NCBI GenBank assembly: GCA_028285645.1
Contig: JANQOV010000156.1
Location: 1 to 42,702, forward strand
Reading direction: 5' to 3'
Length of the DNA: 42,702 bases
From: Hyphococcus sp.
Lineage (GTDB): Bacteria > Pseudomonadota > Alphaproteobacteria > Caulobacterales > Parvularculaceae
This document shows, in pieces, positions 24,445 through 33,811 of this stretch. A program made the position numbers and the translations under genes. Every line of letters begins with the position of its first letter. Within the stretch, counting starts at the first letter, position 1. The notes under the pieces were generated by a model that saw only the letters and a list, made by a program, of their open reading frames with translations, did no database searches and had not been told where the DNA came from.

Positions 24445-25422
24445 ATGTCTTCTATTGAGTCCATCATTGCCGGGGTCGGAAGTTTTCTGCCGGCAAATGT
24501 CGTCACCAATCATGACCTGGCGAAACGGGTCGACACCAATGACGAGTGGATCAGGAGCCGCAGCGGCATCGCCCAACGCCACATTGCCGGCGATGACGAA
24601 GCGACATCCGACATGGCGACTGCCGCCGCCTGGAACGCCCTCGATCAGGCCGGCCTTAAGCCTCGCGATATTGGGCTTATTATTGTTGCAACGGTAACGC
24701 CTGACAAAACGTTCCCGTCGACCGCTGTTTATGTGCAGCAAAAACTCGGCGTGCCGCCGGGCATTGCTTTTGACGTGTCGGCCGCCTGCGCTGGTTTTCT
24801 TTATGCGATGAATGTCGCGGACACCTTTGTCTCATCGGGGCAGGTCAAACACGCATTGATCATCGGCGCGGAAAAGCTTTCCTGTTTTCTCGACTGGAAC
24901 GACCGCGCCACTTGCGTATTGTTTGGCGACGGCGCCGGCGCGGTGGTGCTAAGCGGCGAAGAAGCGCAAACCGCAGCGCCGCCTCGCGGGGTTCTCGCAA
25001 CCTATCTTTCCGCTGACGGACGGCTTGCAAAGCACCTTTATGCAGATGGCGGGCCGGCGACCACAAAGACTGTTGGGCTTGTGCGCATGAACGGCAAGGA
25101 TGTCTTCCGCAACGCCGTGCAAGAGATTTCAAACGCCGTCTTTGAAGTCACGGAACGGGCGAAAGTCAGTCGCCATGAAATCGATTGGTTCGTCCCGCAC
25201 CAGGCCAATATTCGTATTATTGAATCCTGCGCCCGCAAACTTGAACTCGACATGGACAAGGTGGTTGTCACTATCGACCAACACGCCAACACCTCGTCGG
25301 CGTCGATCCCGCTCGCCCTCGACGCTGGCGTTCGCGACGGGCGAATCAAGCACGGCGAGTTGCTTGTCTTTGCGGCCCTCGGCGGCGGCTTGGCTTGGGG
25401 CAGTGCGCTGGTGCGGTACTAA
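24445..25422 (+). CDS. fabH: beta-ketoacyl-ACP synthase III
   Basis: 325-aa condensing enzyme starting fatty-acid synthesis by joining acetyl-CoA (or another acyl-CoA) to malonyl-ACP. The full catalytic triad is visible: Cys115 in DVSAACAGFLYAM, His252 in WFVPHQANIRII and Asn282 in DQHANTSSASIPLAL. I chose ATG 24445, which gives the usual N-terminus SIIAGVGSFLPANVVTN; the ATG at 24391 adds 18 unlike residues. It is not in the common plsX-fabH-ihfA cluster, so it may be a second copy or a specialised paralogue. Confidence 0.92.
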   Translation: MSSIESIIAGVGSFLPANVVTNHDLAKRVDTNDEWIRSRSGIAQRHIAGDDEATSDMATAAAWNALDQAGLKPRDIGLIIVATVTPDKTFPSTAVYVQQKLGVPPGIAFDVSAACAGFLYAMNVADTFVSSGQVKHALIIGAEKLSCFLDWNDRATCVLFGDGAGAVVLSGEEAQTAAPPRGVLATYLSADGRLAKHLYADGGPATTKTVGLVRMNGKDVFRNAVQEISNAVFEVTERAKVSRHEIDWFVPHQANIRIIESCARKLELDMDKVVVTIDQHANTSSASIPLALDAGVRDGRIKHGELLVFAALGGGLAWGSALVRY

Positions 25423-25500
25423 GCGCAGCTGCCCCCGGGTGTGAGCGCGCAACCAACGCTTCGGGGCGGCGGCTGATGACTGAGAAGCGGCGCGGTTCGC

Positions 25501-26262
25501 TTAGTCCCGGTTCGACTTCGCATGCTTAGCTGCGGCTTCAAACACAATCACAGGCGTTGCATACACCAGCAGCACAAGTCCGGTTGTCTTGGGGTCAAAG
25601 TGAGAGCCCATGACCGGAAACAGCATCCAGGCAAGATTGCTCATTGTGTGAAACAAAGCGGCGCCAAACACGCTTCGTCCGCCGCGCGCATAGACCCAAA
25701 CGATAATGATCCGTCTCATCACCGTACTGAGCGCCCACCACGCGATCCAACTCCAAGTGCGATCGGCCTGTATAAGCGGTAATAAGTGCCAGACTGCAGC
25801 AACGAACCCGACTATTAGTCCCGTGCTCAGAATGCTTTGCGTATTGAGCAAACGTTGAGTCGCAAAACCTGTCCAGCCGAGTTCTTCAGCGGTCGCTGCA
25901 ACAAAAAAAGCAACAAGTAAGATGAGCGTTTGAGTAACGTCGATCGCCGGCGGGGGAAGGTTTGCGCCTGATGCGAGTTGTAGCCAGGCAGACAAGATCA
26001 TGGCGCTCGGCATGGTGAAAAGTACGATAAACCAAGCCCAGCCTCGCATTTTGTGGGCGTCGAATGATTGCGAAAGAAAACGCAGTAGCGCCGCTCGCCC
26101 CTCATGCCTTGCTGTAGCAACACTTGCGACAAGCACCGGGGCGACGACCATCAGTGCGCTGAGCGGCAAACCGGGAAGGATCATATCCCTTGACAAAGCG
26201 CCCAACGCCCAAAAAGGCATTGAGACCAGAAACAACCAGAAAAAGTATTTTGTGACGGTCAT
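25501..26262 (-). CDS. CPBP-family intramembrane metalloprotease
   Basis: 253-aa polytopic membrane protein of the CAAX protease/bacteriocin-processing (CPBP, Abi) family. Catalytic motifs: Glu126-Glu127 in TAEELGWTGFA, His159 in AAVWHLLPL and His205 in AALFHTMSNL, all on predicted helices. Such proteins cleave within or near membranes; bacterial substrates are mostly unknown and some confer self-immunity to peptides. No peptide-precursor gene is visible nearby. It stands alone on the minus strand. Confidence 0.88.
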   Translation of the reverse strand: MTVTKYFFWLFLVSMPFWALGALSRDMILPGLPLSALMVVAPVLVASVATARHEGRAALLRFLSQSFDAHKMRGWAWFIVLFTMPSAMILSAWLQLASGANLPPPAIDVTQTLILLVAFFVAATAEELGWTGFATQRLLNTQSILSTGLIVGFVAAVWHLLPLIQADRTWSWIAWWALSTVMRRIIIVWVYARGGRSVFGAALFHTMSNLAWMLFPVMGSHFDPKTTGLVLLVYATPVIVFEAAAKHAKSNRD

Positions 26263-26294
26263 TCAAATTGTCGAGGCGAACACGCAATCGGTGA

Positions 26295-27029
26295 TTATCT
26301 GAGCGCCCAATCGAACGCTTTTTCAACGGTGCTGCGCGCATTTTCAGTGATGCATTTGCCATGCGCAATCACCACCCGGTCAAAGTTCCAACGAAGGAGT
26401 TTTTCTGCACTGGCGCGGGCGGCGGCGCGATCCCTGAATGCGCTCCGCAAATCTATGGCGGTGCCGCCTTTGTCGCCAAGCACGCCGGCGAGGCGCTTGC
26501 CAAAACGCCAGAAAAAAGTCTCCTTTGCGGGATCGTGGCGCTGGATGAGATCTGTAACGATCAAGGTTCTTGAATTGTGGTGGAAGAACACGACTTCATC
26601 GAGAAAGATGTTTCCGCCAAAACATAGGTAGTCGATCTGACTGCTCCATGCCGGCGGCGCATCTGCCCCGATGACGTGGTCGACGGGAGCGTCTGGATGC
26701 CGTTTTCTAAATTGTGGAGAAACCCACACTTCCGCTGCGGGGTGTCGCTTCTTCCATGGCTCGACGCCAAGACTATGGATCTTGTTCGGCGCGACGATGA
26801 ACTTTACGGCCCCTAGCGAATCGACAGCGTCCTGCAGATTGGGCGTCGGCTCGATCGGCGAATGCACCCAAAGAACTCCGGGTTCGAGTTCAACGATGGT
26901 CATTCGCGTCTCGAACGGAATGGTCATCATCCGCACCCGCGGCCCGTCACAAATCCAGATCCTCTCGCCAAATCTTTGCAGTAGTGCGCTTTGGTCTGTC
27001 TCTTTTTTTGGCTTAGCCGCCTGTATCAT
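26295..27029 (-). CDS. DUF4336 protein (metallo-beta-lactamase-like)
   Basis: 244-aa cytosolic protein fitting DUF4336, a divergent metallo-beta-lactamase-fold family: LWVHSPIEPTPNL (about 53-65), FIVAPNKIHSLGVEPWKKR (about 77-95), VVFFHHNSRTLIVTDLI (about 146-162) and a late VVIAHGK. The classic HxHxDH is absent, but scattered His and Asp residues could still bind metal. The ATG overlaps the stop of the phosphohexomutase gene by 4 bases (ATGA), so the two form an operon; a link in function is not evident. Confidence 0.8.
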   Translation of the reverse strand: MIQAAKPKKETDQSALLQRFGERIWICDGPRVRMMTIPFETRMTIVELEPGVLWVHSPIEPTPNLQDAVDSLGAVKFIVAPNKIHSLGVEPWKKRHPAAEVWVSPQFRKRHPDAPVDHVIGADAPPAWSSQIDYLCFGGNIFLDEVVFFHHNSRTLIVTDLIQRHDPAKETFFWRFGKRLAGVLGDKGGTAIDLRSAFRDRAAARASAEKLLRWNFDRVVIAHGKCITENARSTVEKAFDWALR

Positions 27030-28513
27030 ATCGTCTGGTTATACTCGCCGACTTCAGGGTGCTTTCTGAGCTCCGCGTCCATTTCGGCGAACATAGCTTT
27101 CATGTTTTCTTCCGAAGTCGGACTTTCGATGACAACGACCAGCTCCGGCTTGTTGGAGGAGGCGCGTATAAGACCCCAGGTGCCGTCTTCAGCCGTGATG
27201 CGCACGCCGTTGACGGTCACGACATCGCGCACTTTCTGGCCGATGATCTCTTTACGCTCTTGAAGCGACGCCACGACCTTGTCGACCACGGCGTATTTTT
27301 CTTCGTCAGCGCAGTGGGGCGACATGGTCGGCGATTGATAGGTTTTCGGCAGGGATTTGCGCAAGTCGGAAAGTTTCTTGTCCGGATTGCGGTCAAGCAT
27401 CTGCAACAGTGCGATCGCCGCAACCAGGCCGTCATCATAACCACGACCAATCGGCTTATTAAAAAAGAAGTGCCCAGACTTTTCGAAACCGGCCAGCGCG
27501 CCCATCTCGTGGCTCTTGCGCTTGATATAAGAGTGGCCGGTTTTCCAATATTCTGTCTTGGCGCCGTTCTGCTGCAGGACCGGATCGGTCATGAAGAGGC
27601 CGGTGGATTTCACGTCAACGACAAACTGCGCGTTTTCATGCAGCGCTGACAAGTCGCGGGCGAGGAGCACGCCGATCTTGTCTGCAAAAATTTCCTCGCC
27701 TTCGTCGTCAACAACGCCGCAGCGATCGCCGTCGCCGTCAAAACCAAGGGCTACATCAGCGCCGTGTTCTTTCACCGCCGCCTGCATGGCGTGCAGCATT
27801 TCCATGTCTTCAGGATTGGGATTATAGCGCGGGAACGTGTGGTCGAGTTCAGCGTCCATGGGGACAATATCTATGCCGAGGCGGGAAAGTGCGTCAGGCG
27901 CAAAGGCCCCGGCGGTGCCGTTGCCGCAGGCGGCGATGACTTTCATTTTGCGGTTTAGCGAAACGCCGGAGATCACATCTTCGATATAGCGTTCGCGCAG
28001 GCCTTCGACATATTTATAAGCGCCGCCGGAAAACTCCTTATACTGACCGCGAAGGACGATTTCCTTCAGCCGGCCCATTTCTTCAGGGCCGAAAGTCAAG
28101 GGGCGTGCGGCGCCCATTTTAACACCGGTCCAGCCATTTTCATTGTGGCTCGCGGTCACCATGGCGACGCAGGGAATATCGAGATCGAACTGTGCGAAAT
28201 AAGCGACCGGCGACAGCGCCAGGCCAATGTCATTGACCTCAATGCCGGCGGTCATCAGGCCGACCGTCAGCGCCTGCTTGATGGAGATGGAATAGCCGCG
28301 AAAATCATGGCCGACGACAATGCGCGGCTCCTTGCCCATCTCGCGGATCAGCGTGCCCAGGCCCTGGCCGAGGGCCTGAATGCCCAAAAGATTGATTTCC
28401 TCCTCAAAGAGCCAGCGTGCGTCATATTCACGAAAGCCGGTGGGTTTGACGAGGGGCGTGATCTCATAATCGAGCGTATTGGGCGACAAGTCGGCGCAGG
28501 GCGCGGGCAACAT
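27026..28513 (-). CDS. phosphomannomutase/phosphoglucomutase
   Basis: 495-aa alpha-D-phosphohexomutase that interconverts hexose 1- and 6-phosphates for surface polysaccharide precursors. The phosphoserine loop is TASHNENGWTGVKMG (Ser122), the magnesium loop DGDGDR is at 259-264, and the sugar-binding loop GFEKSGHFFFN replaces the usual GEMSGH. The C-terminal phosphate-binding stretch is RASSNKPELVVVIES. Start 28513 is preceded by AAAGGA; the longer frame to 28582 adds a basic tail unlike the family. Confidence 0.9.
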   Translation of the reverse strand: MLPAPCADLSPNTLDYEITPLVKPTGFREYDARWLFEEEINLLGIQALGQGLGTLIREMGKEPRIVVGHDFRGYSISIKQALTVGLMTAGIEVNDIGLALSPVAYFAQFDLDIPCVAMVTASHNENGWTGVKMGAARPLTFGPEEMGRLKEIVLRGQYKEFSGGAYKYVEGLRERYIEDVISGVSLNRKMKVIAACGNGTAGAFAPDALSRLGIDIVPMDAELDHTFPRYNPNPEDMEMLHAMQAAVKEHGADVALGFDGDGDRCGVVDDEGEEIFADKIGVLLARDLSALHENAQFVVDVKSTGLFMTDPVLQQNGAKTEYWKTGHSYIKRKSHEMGALAGFEKSGHFFFNKPIGRGYDDGLVAAIALLQMLDRNPDKKLSDLRKSLPKTYQSPTMSPHCADEEKYAVVDKVVASLQERKEIIGQKVRDVVTVNGVRITAEDGTWGLIRASSNKPELVVVIESPTSEENMKAMFAEMDAELRKHPEVGEYNQTI

Positions 28514-28710
28514 GCGGGAGGTCCTTTTCTTTGGCGTTTGCGAGGCGCACTTTAGGCGGGTCTTTGTGAGACGCAACCGCAAAGAACGGGAGGATAAGCC
28601 CCCCGTGACAAGCGCAGGCTATTTGTTCATAGTCCCCGGCTTTATGGGGCGCCCGTTGCGTTTTAGCCTTTAGTCCAGCTTACAAAAATCAATCAACAAA
28701 AGGATGACGA

Positions 28711-29961
28711 ATGGGCGCGGAATTTCTTCAAATGCTGGAAGGCCGTGCGGTCGGCCTCATTGGCGTCGTTGTGATCATTGCGATCGCTGTCATCTTTTCG
28801 CGTAACCGCCGGGCCATCAATTTGCGGATTGTGTTAAGCGCCTTTGGCCTGCAAGTCGCCGTTGCCTTTTTTGTGCTTTATTCATCGGTCGGGCAGGGCG
28901 TCATTGGCGCCCTTTCGGGCGGCGTTACGAACATTCTTGGTTTCGCCAATGACGGGATCGGCATGGTCTTCGGACAGCTCGCAGGCGACAGCATGGGAAC
29001 GATTTTCGCCGTTCATGTGCTGCCGATCATCATCTTTTTTTCCGCGCTTATGGCTGTGCTTTATCATTTGCGCGTGATGCAGATGATTGTCGCCGGCGTT
29101 GGCGGTTTTCTGCAACTCATCATCGGCACGCGGCCGGTGGAGTCGCTCAACGCTGCGGCAAATGTCTTTGTGGGTCAGACCGAGGCGCCGCTTGCGGTCA
29201 AGCCCTATCTCGACCGACTGACGGGTCCGCAATTGTTCGCGATCATGGTGTCGGGCCTTGCCTCCGTCGCGGGTACGGTGCTCGCTGCTTATGCGCAGCT
29301 CGGCGTGAAACTCGAATATCTGCTCGCCGCCAGTTTCATGGCCGCCCCAGGCGGATTGTTGATGGCGAAACTGATCTTCCCTGACGGCGAAGAAAAGTCG
29401 GAGGATGATCTTACTGTTATGGCAATTACCAAGGAGCGTTCGTCCCACACAAACGTGATCATGGCGGCGGCGGTTGGCGCGCAGGACGGCTTGAAGCTCG
29501 CACTGACCATCGGCGCCATGTTGATCGCTTTTGTCGGCTTGATTGCGCTGGTCAACGGACTGCTGGGCGGCGTTGGCGGGCTGATCGGCATGGAAGATCT
29601 TTCCGCGCAAAAGATTCTCGGCTGGATTTTTGCGCCGCTAATGTTTTTGTTAAGCGTTCCCTGGTCGGAAGCGCAAGCGGCGGGTGCGATCTTCGGCGAA
29701 AAGCTCATCCTCAATGAATTTGTCGCTTATATCAGCCTTATCAATCAGACTGAGTCGCTTAGCCCCAAGACTGTTGCAATTGTGACGTTTGCGCTGTGCG
29801 GTTTTGCGAATTTCTCCTCGATCGCCATTCTGCTGGGCGGGCTGGGCTCGCTAATACCTGACCGCATGAGTGAGATTGCAAGATATGGCGTACATGCGAT
29901 TTTGGCGGGGTCCTTGTCGAACTTGATGAGCGCAGCGCTGGCGGGCCTGATCTTGCCATAG
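28711..29961 (+). CDS. concentrative nucleoside transporter (NupC/CNT)
   Basis: 416-aa inner-membrane symporter. Family signatures: [18 protein letters not shown], the core [18 protein letters not shown] (about 151-168), [14 protein letters not shown], and the C-terminal [19 protein letters not shown] with a final helix pair. It takes up nucleosides with protons or sodium. AAAAGGATGACG precedes the ATG. Divergent from the phosphohexomutase gene, with 197 bases between the starts. Confidence 0.93.
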   Translation: MGAEFLQMLEGRAVGLIGVVVIIAIAVIFSRNRRAINLRIVLSAFGLQVAVAFFVLYSSVGQGVIGALSGGVTNILGFANDGIGMVFGQLAGDSMGTIFAVHVLPIIIFFSALMAVLYHLRVMQMIVAGVGGFLQLIIGTRPVESLNAAANVFVGQTEAPLAVKPYLDRLTGPQLFAIMVSGLASVAGTVLAAYAQLGVKLEYLLAASFMAAPGGLLMAKLIFPDGEEKSEDDLTVMAITKERSSHTNVIMAAAVGAQDGLKLALTIGAMLIAFVGLIALVNGLLGGVGGLIGMEDLSAQKILGWIFAPLMFLLSVPWSEAQAAGAIFGEKLILNEFVAYISLINQTESLSPKTVAIVTFALCGFANFSSIAILLGGLGSLIPDRMSEIARYGVHAILAGSLSNLMSAALAGLILP

Positions 29962-29986
29962 CTGCACATAAGACCGTCGGGATTGA

Positions 29987-30382
29987 ATGATGACAAAAAG
30001 CTGGAAAAAGGGCGGGTGCCATTGCGGCGGCGTTCAATGGGAAGCGGAAACTGATGACGACGTAACGGTCGATGCCTGCAATTGTTCGATCTGCACGATG
30101 ACAGGCTTTTTGCATATCATCGTGCCGAACTCACGGTTTCGCCTGACCACCGGAGAAGATCAGCTTACGACCTATGTTTTCAATACCTGCGTCGCCAAAC
30201 ATTATTTCTGCAAGAATTGTGGCGTTAAGTCTTTTTACGTGCCGCGTTCGAACCCTGATGGATATTCCTTGAACCTGCGTTGCATGGATCGCGCACAATT
30301 CAAATCAATCGACATTCGCCAGTTTGATGGTCAGAACTGGGAAGAAAACGCAGGCGATCTGGCGCATTTATCAAAAGAGTAG
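29987..30382 (+). CDS. GFA-family zinc protein, first copy
   Basis: 131-aa protein of the GFA family (glutathione-dependent formaldehyde-activating enzyme-like; the assigned activity has been disputed). Zinc-site Cys residues: GGCHCGGVQW (about 10-19), CNCSICTMTG (about 31-40) and YFCKNCGVKSF (about 73-83). Tandem ATGs at 29987/29990. It follows the nucleoside transporter by 25 bases. A second GFA protein is at 41467-41847, only distantly similar outside the Cys motifs. Confidence 0.9.
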   Translation: MMTKSWKKGGCHCGGVQWEAETDDDVTVDACNCSICTMTGFLHIIVPNSRFRLTTGEDQLTTYVFNTCVAKHYFCKNCGVKSFYVPRSNPDGYSLNLRCMDRAQFKSIDIRQFDGQNWEENAGDLAHLSKE

Positions 30383-30388
30383 TGCAGG

Positions 30389-30811
30389 CTAACGCGGCCA
30401 AAGCACCATTTGGGTGCAGCGAAAGAGTGCGATCGTTTTGTCCTTGTGTGTAACCTTGGCGTCCCAAATATGCGTGGTGCGGCCTAGATGCTGAGCTGTT
30501 GCTTCGCAAGAAATGACGCCGTCATGGGCGGTGCTAAGAAAATTCGATTTAAGTTCGATGGTCGTAAAGCCTGTTGCGCCTTCCTGCAGCGCGTGCATGC
30601 TGCCATAGCCGCAAGCTGAGTCTGCAAGCGTCACAACCGAGCCGGCATGGAGATAGCCGTTTGGTGCCATCAGCGCTTGTCGAATCGGCAGCTCCGCCTC
30701 AACGCGGCCGTGCTCAACAGACAGGAAGCGGATGCCGAGCAACCCGGGCAGGAAGTCAGCTCCAAATTTGTTGAATTGTTCATTCGTCTTCGGCGTATTA
30801 GATGATGCCAT
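30389..30811 (-). CDS. PaaI-type thioesterase
   Basis: 140-aa hotdog-fold thioesterase: LPGLLGIRFLSVEHGRVEAE, then the conserved MAPNGYLHAGSVVTLADSAC with the GxxHxG-like turn and catalytic-loop Asp, and ELKSNFLSTAHDGVISCEAT. It likely cleaves aryl- or acyl-CoA thioesters. The start is ATG 30811; upstream codons in frame are unlike the family. Converges on the GFA gene with 6 bases between stops, and is divergent from the uracil-DNA glycosylase-family gene. Confidence 0.87.
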   Translation of the reverse strand: MASSNTPKTNEQFNKFGADFLPGLLGIRFLSVEHGRVEAELPIRQALMAPNGYLHAGSVVTLADSACGYGSMHALQEGATGFTTIELKSNFLSTAHDGVISCEATAQHLGRTTHIWDAKVTHKDKTIALFRCTQMVLWPR

Positions 30812-30910
30812 GAGTCGTGCCTTGGATTCGATGGATTGGTATGACCTTAACTTGCGCGCGTGCTCAGGCAACGCATTGCAGCAGTTGCAACTGCAATTGA
30901 AGGGATAAGA

Positions 30911-31516
30911 ATGGCGACGCCTTCACTGACCGGCCTTATTAAAGACATACGCAACTGCACGATTTGCGTTGATGATCCAAAAGGCGCGCCCTTGCCCCAT
31001 GATCCGCGTCCCGTTTTGCAGGCGTCGAAATCTGCGCGGCTCGCCATCTTCGGGCAAGCGCCGGGAAAACGCGTTCATGAAAGCGGCAAACCATTTACTG
31101 ACCCTTCCGGCGACCGGTTGCGCGAATGGCTAGGCGTCAGCGATGACGAGTTTTACGATCCAAAGCGCATCGCTATCATCCCCATGGGCTTTTGCTTTCC
31201 CGGCTATAATGACAAAGGCGCAGACTTGCCGCCGCGAAAAGAATGCGCTGCCCACTGGCGAGCAAGGTTGATGGACGCCTTGCCGAACATCGAAACGGCG
31301 TTGCTTGTGGGCGGCTATGCGCAAAAATGGCATCTCGGGAAGGGCGCAAAGTCTTCGCTCACAGATACGGTGGCGGACTGGAAGGAATTCGCGCCGCGTT
31401 ATTTTCCGACGCCGCATCCTTCCTGGCGTAATAACGCCTGGCTTAAAAAGCACCCTTGGTTTGAAGCGGACTTGTTGCCGGTTTTGCGCCGCCGGGTGCG
31501 GCGGTTGATTGGTTAG
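30911..31516 (+). CDS. uracil-DNA glycosylase family protein
   Basis: 201-aa member of the uracil-DNA glycosylase superfamily, the branch often found in proteobacteria without an iron-sulfur cluster. Motif A is FGQAPGKRVHESGKPFTDPS (about 50-69) and motif B PTPHPSWRNN (about 174-183). CTIC at 16-19 is only two Cys, so a four-Cys cluster is not supported. It may remove uracil or other damaged bases, but activity is not proven for this branch. ATG 30911 follows AAGGGATAAGA. Confidence 0.85.
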   Translation: MATPSLTGLIKDIRNCTICVDDPKGAPLPHDPRPVLQASKSARLAIFGQAPGKRVHESGKPFTDPSGDRLREWLGVSDDEFYDPKRIAIIPMGFCFPGYNDKGADLPPRKECAAHWRARLMDALPNIETALLVGGYAQKWHLGKGAKSSLTDTVADWKEFAPRYFPTPHPSWRNNAWLKKHPWFEADLLPVLRRRVRRLIG

Positions 31517-31678
31517 ATTTTCCGGATGTGCTTGAGAGCAAGCGCAGCACATGATTGCACAGCCAGATTACTCGTGGATCGCCCTCGGCTCTTAACGATT
31601 TTTCAGGATTAACCCTTTATCAATTTTAGCCGAAAAATTGCGCATTTTAATATGCGCGCAAGTTGAGGGGCGGCGCTG

Positions 31679-32551
31679 ATGTCGGCGCAAGCGATCAAGC
31701 TTTCCGGGTTCCAAGCGAAATCCGCCTTTTGGCGGCGGAAGTTTCATGCCTGGTGGGAAGGCTACGCATTTGATGAAACCGCCGAGCGCGCGGCCATTGC
31801 TGCTGAATTCCCCGGCGCCGGCGGCGTTGCCGCAGATCCGGACGAGATCATCGCGCAAGCGATCTGGGGCGAGGGGCGTATCGATCCGGGTTCGCCCGCC
31901 TGGACCATGCGGTATGCGCGGCAATTATCGCTGCCGGTCAAAGCGAACGTGATTGTGTTCGGCGCTGGCGTCGGCGCGCCGCTCAACGACTTGCGCCACG
32001 GCACGCGTTGGAAAGTATCGGGGCTCACCCGCGCCAAAGGCATTTCAGGAAACGACTTGAAGCATTACGACGTTGCTTTGCAAAAATTGCAAAAGGCCGG
32101 CGCGGCCGGCGCCTTGTCATTCTTTGAAATGTCGGCAGATGCAGACCCGGCAGCCTTTGCGCGCATTGCAGCAGAGCTACTGTTGCCTGGCGCCAAGGCG
32201 ATTTTTGTTGATTATGCTGTGTCGCGAAAGGGCGCGCGGCTGCGCTCCTGCTTTCCGTCATCGATGAAGGGGACAGCGCGCGCTGTCGATGAATATGAGC
32301 GGGCGCTTAGCGGCGCCGGGTTCAGCGTTTCCGGCGCGCTTGACGAGACAGCGACGTTTTTGCCGATGATCGCACAAGGCTGGTCTGGCTGGCGCGGCGC
32401 CTATAATGCGATCAGTCAACTGGACAGTGATCGTCAGCGTGCGCGATTGTTGCGGGCGCTTGGCGATCACGCGCATTTATGGGCGGAGCGTTATGATGCG
32501 TTAAAGGCCGGGCGGCTGCGCGTCATGCGCTTTCAGGCGACGCGCGACTAA
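31679..32551 (+). CDS. divergent SAM-dependent methyltransferase-like protein
   Basis: 290-aa cytosolic protein. Region 62-100 (IWGEGRIDPGSPAWTM, then NVIVFGAGVGAPLNDLRHG) resembles the WGEG-x-SPGG and glycine-rich SAM-binding motifs of small-molecule methyltransferases, but the usual acidic residues after motif I are not clear. The rest (FFEMSADADP, KAIFVDYAVS) follows the alpha/beta order of the fold. N-terminal FWRRKFHAWWEGY is distinctive. Activity may be lost or altered. TTAA-N7-TCAA at 31609-31623 upstream loosely resembles a CtrA box. The stop overlaps the lysozyme gene end by 4 bases. Confidence 0.6.
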   Translation: MSAQAIKLSGFQAKSAFWRRKFHAWWEGYAFDETAERAAIAAEFPGAGGVAADPDEIIAQAIWGEGRIDPGSPAWTMRYARQLSLPVKANVIVFGAGVGAPLNDLRHGTRWKVSGLTRAKGISGNDLKHYDVALQKLQKAGAAGALSFFEMSADADPAAFARIAAELLLPGAKAIFVDYAVSRKGARLRSCFPSSMKGTARAVDEYERALSGAGFSVSGALDETATFLPMIAQGWSGWRGAYNAISQLDSDRQRARLLRALGDHAHLWAERYDALKAGRLRVMRFQATRD

Positions 32552-33600
32552 CGGCGGTAATTAAACCAGTCATCGACCCGCGCATAAATAATAAACAAGA
32601 CTGCGATGATGATGAGGATCATAAGCGCGAACTGAATCTGCGCTTCGACTGCATGGACTTCGTGCCGTGAAGGCATGCCTTCCACTTCGACCATCGTTCC
32701 GGCATCGGGTATGCTGTCGGTAATTGAAATGTCGTCGTCGTCGCTAGTTTCAGCATCTGGCGTTTCTGTATCTTCGGTTTCTTCCTCTCCTGAAGGCATG
32801 CCGTTTCCGGTCTCCGGCGCCGTCGGCTCGGTTATATCTTCAGGCGGCGTTTCCGGTTGGTCGTCAGGGTCGTCAGCGCCGCCTTCACGAATGGCGCTTG
32901 GCGGCACGGCGCTGCCTTCATGTTGGTCGGGACCTTCCGTCATCCCGATCCCTTGCTCGATATTTCTTTCCAATTGATCGAGCTCTTCGACATTATCCCG
33001 GCCCATGGTCGATGATGCGACGCCAGCGCCGCCGGCAATCGTGGCGCCCTGAACCGTCCGGCTTTCGAGAGGGTTGTCCCGGCGCGGGGAATCTTCAATC
33101 GGCGTTACCCGCGAGTTTTCTTCGATGCGTTCCGTCTCGGCGACCTGGACCGGTTCAGTCGGCGTCAGAAACAACGCCGCTTCCGCAGCGCGTCTTCTGG
33201 TAAGTCCGGTGACGGCGCGCAAGACCCCGCCGACCGTTGCCTTGTTCCACCAGGTAAGCGCATCAGCGGCGCCAACGCGATCGCCATTGTTGAGGCGCCG
33301 TAGCGCTGTCGATCGGCGGAAACCCTCAATGCCCACATTGTAGACAAAGCTCACCAGCGCATCGAATTCATTTTGGTTGAGGGGCACCGTGACATGGCGA
33401 TCAACGGCGTCTTCACGCGGTCTTAAATCGCGCCTTAACAGCGCTTCCGCTTCCCGTTCAGTGATCCGCATCCCCGGCCGTACATCATCGCCCGTATGGC
33501 CATAGCCGATGGTCCAGATGCCGGCGATATCCTGATAGGCTTCAAGCTCAAGGCCTTCAAACCTTTTCAGGAGTTCAATACCGCTTGGAGACATTCGCAT
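32548..33600 (-). CDS. membrane-anchored GH24 lysozyme (endolysin-like)
   Basis: 350-aa protein with an N-terminal phage-T4-type lysozyme domain (about 1-150). The catalytic spacing Glu15-x8-Asp24-x5-Thr30 is exact, within FEGLELEAYQD and GIWTIGYGHTG, and LNQNEFDALVSFVYNVG is present. A long linker (about 170-315) is rich in Pro, Glu, Asp and Thr. A single transmembrane helix (about 322-339) is followed by RVDDWFNYRR, a C-terminal anchor. No N-terminal signal peptide, so it may be tail-anchored or exported by another route. On the same strand after the flgI run, it may supply wall-cutting activity missing from the FlgJ-type protein; a domesticated phage lysin is the alternative. Confidence 0.85.
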   Translation of the reverse strand: MRMSPSGIELLKRFEGLELEAYQDIAGIWTIGYGHTGDDVRPGMRITEREAEALLRRDLRPREDAVDRHVTVPLNQNEFDALVSFVYNVGIEGFRRSTALRRLNNGDRVGAADALTWWNKATVGGVLRAVTGLTRRRAAEAALFLTPTEPVQVAETERIEENSRVTPIEDSPRRDNPLESRTVQGATIAGGAGVASSTMGRDNVEELDQLERNIEQGIGMTEGPDQHEGSAVPPSAIREGGADDPDDQPETPPEDITEPTAPETGNGMPSGEEETEDTETPDAETSDDDDISITDSIPDAGTMVEVEGMPSRHEVHAVEAQIQFALMILIIIAVLFIIYARVDDWFNYRR

Positions 33601-33811
33601 AGCAACCCACACCTCTAGCCCGTTGCGGACCCAATACAATATTATGGTCAATTGTGGCGGAAGTGTAGATAACGAGGCTGTGATATAATGGCCGGCCGGT
33701 GCGGGCGCTGTTTGCGCCCGATTGCAAATCCGTCACGAAATCAAGCAGATATTGCAAGCGTCAGTCAGAGAGATGAAATGCGGCGCAAATCAGGCGTCAC
33801 ATCTCAGCGAT

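Noticed and set aside
25501-27029. CPBP protease plus DUF4336 as a possible peptide-processing or immunity system
   Set aside because: No small precursor peptide, exporter or modification enzyme nearby, and DUF4336 is in an operon with the phosphohexomutase instead.
28882-29610. 242-codon minus-strand frame
   Set aside because: Antisense to the nucleoside transporter; highly charged shadow of hydrophobic codons.
31526-31552. Inverted repeat after the uracil-DNA glycosylase-family gene (ATGTGC ... GCACAT with inner GCTTG/CAAGC)
   Set aside because: Competing folds and no T-run; too weak to call a terminator.
33701-33735. Hairpin followed by a tRNA-Cys-like anticodon arm (GATTGCAAATCC)
   Set aside because: No matching acceptor stem or T-arm follows, and the hairpin before it is not a D-arm; not a tRNA.
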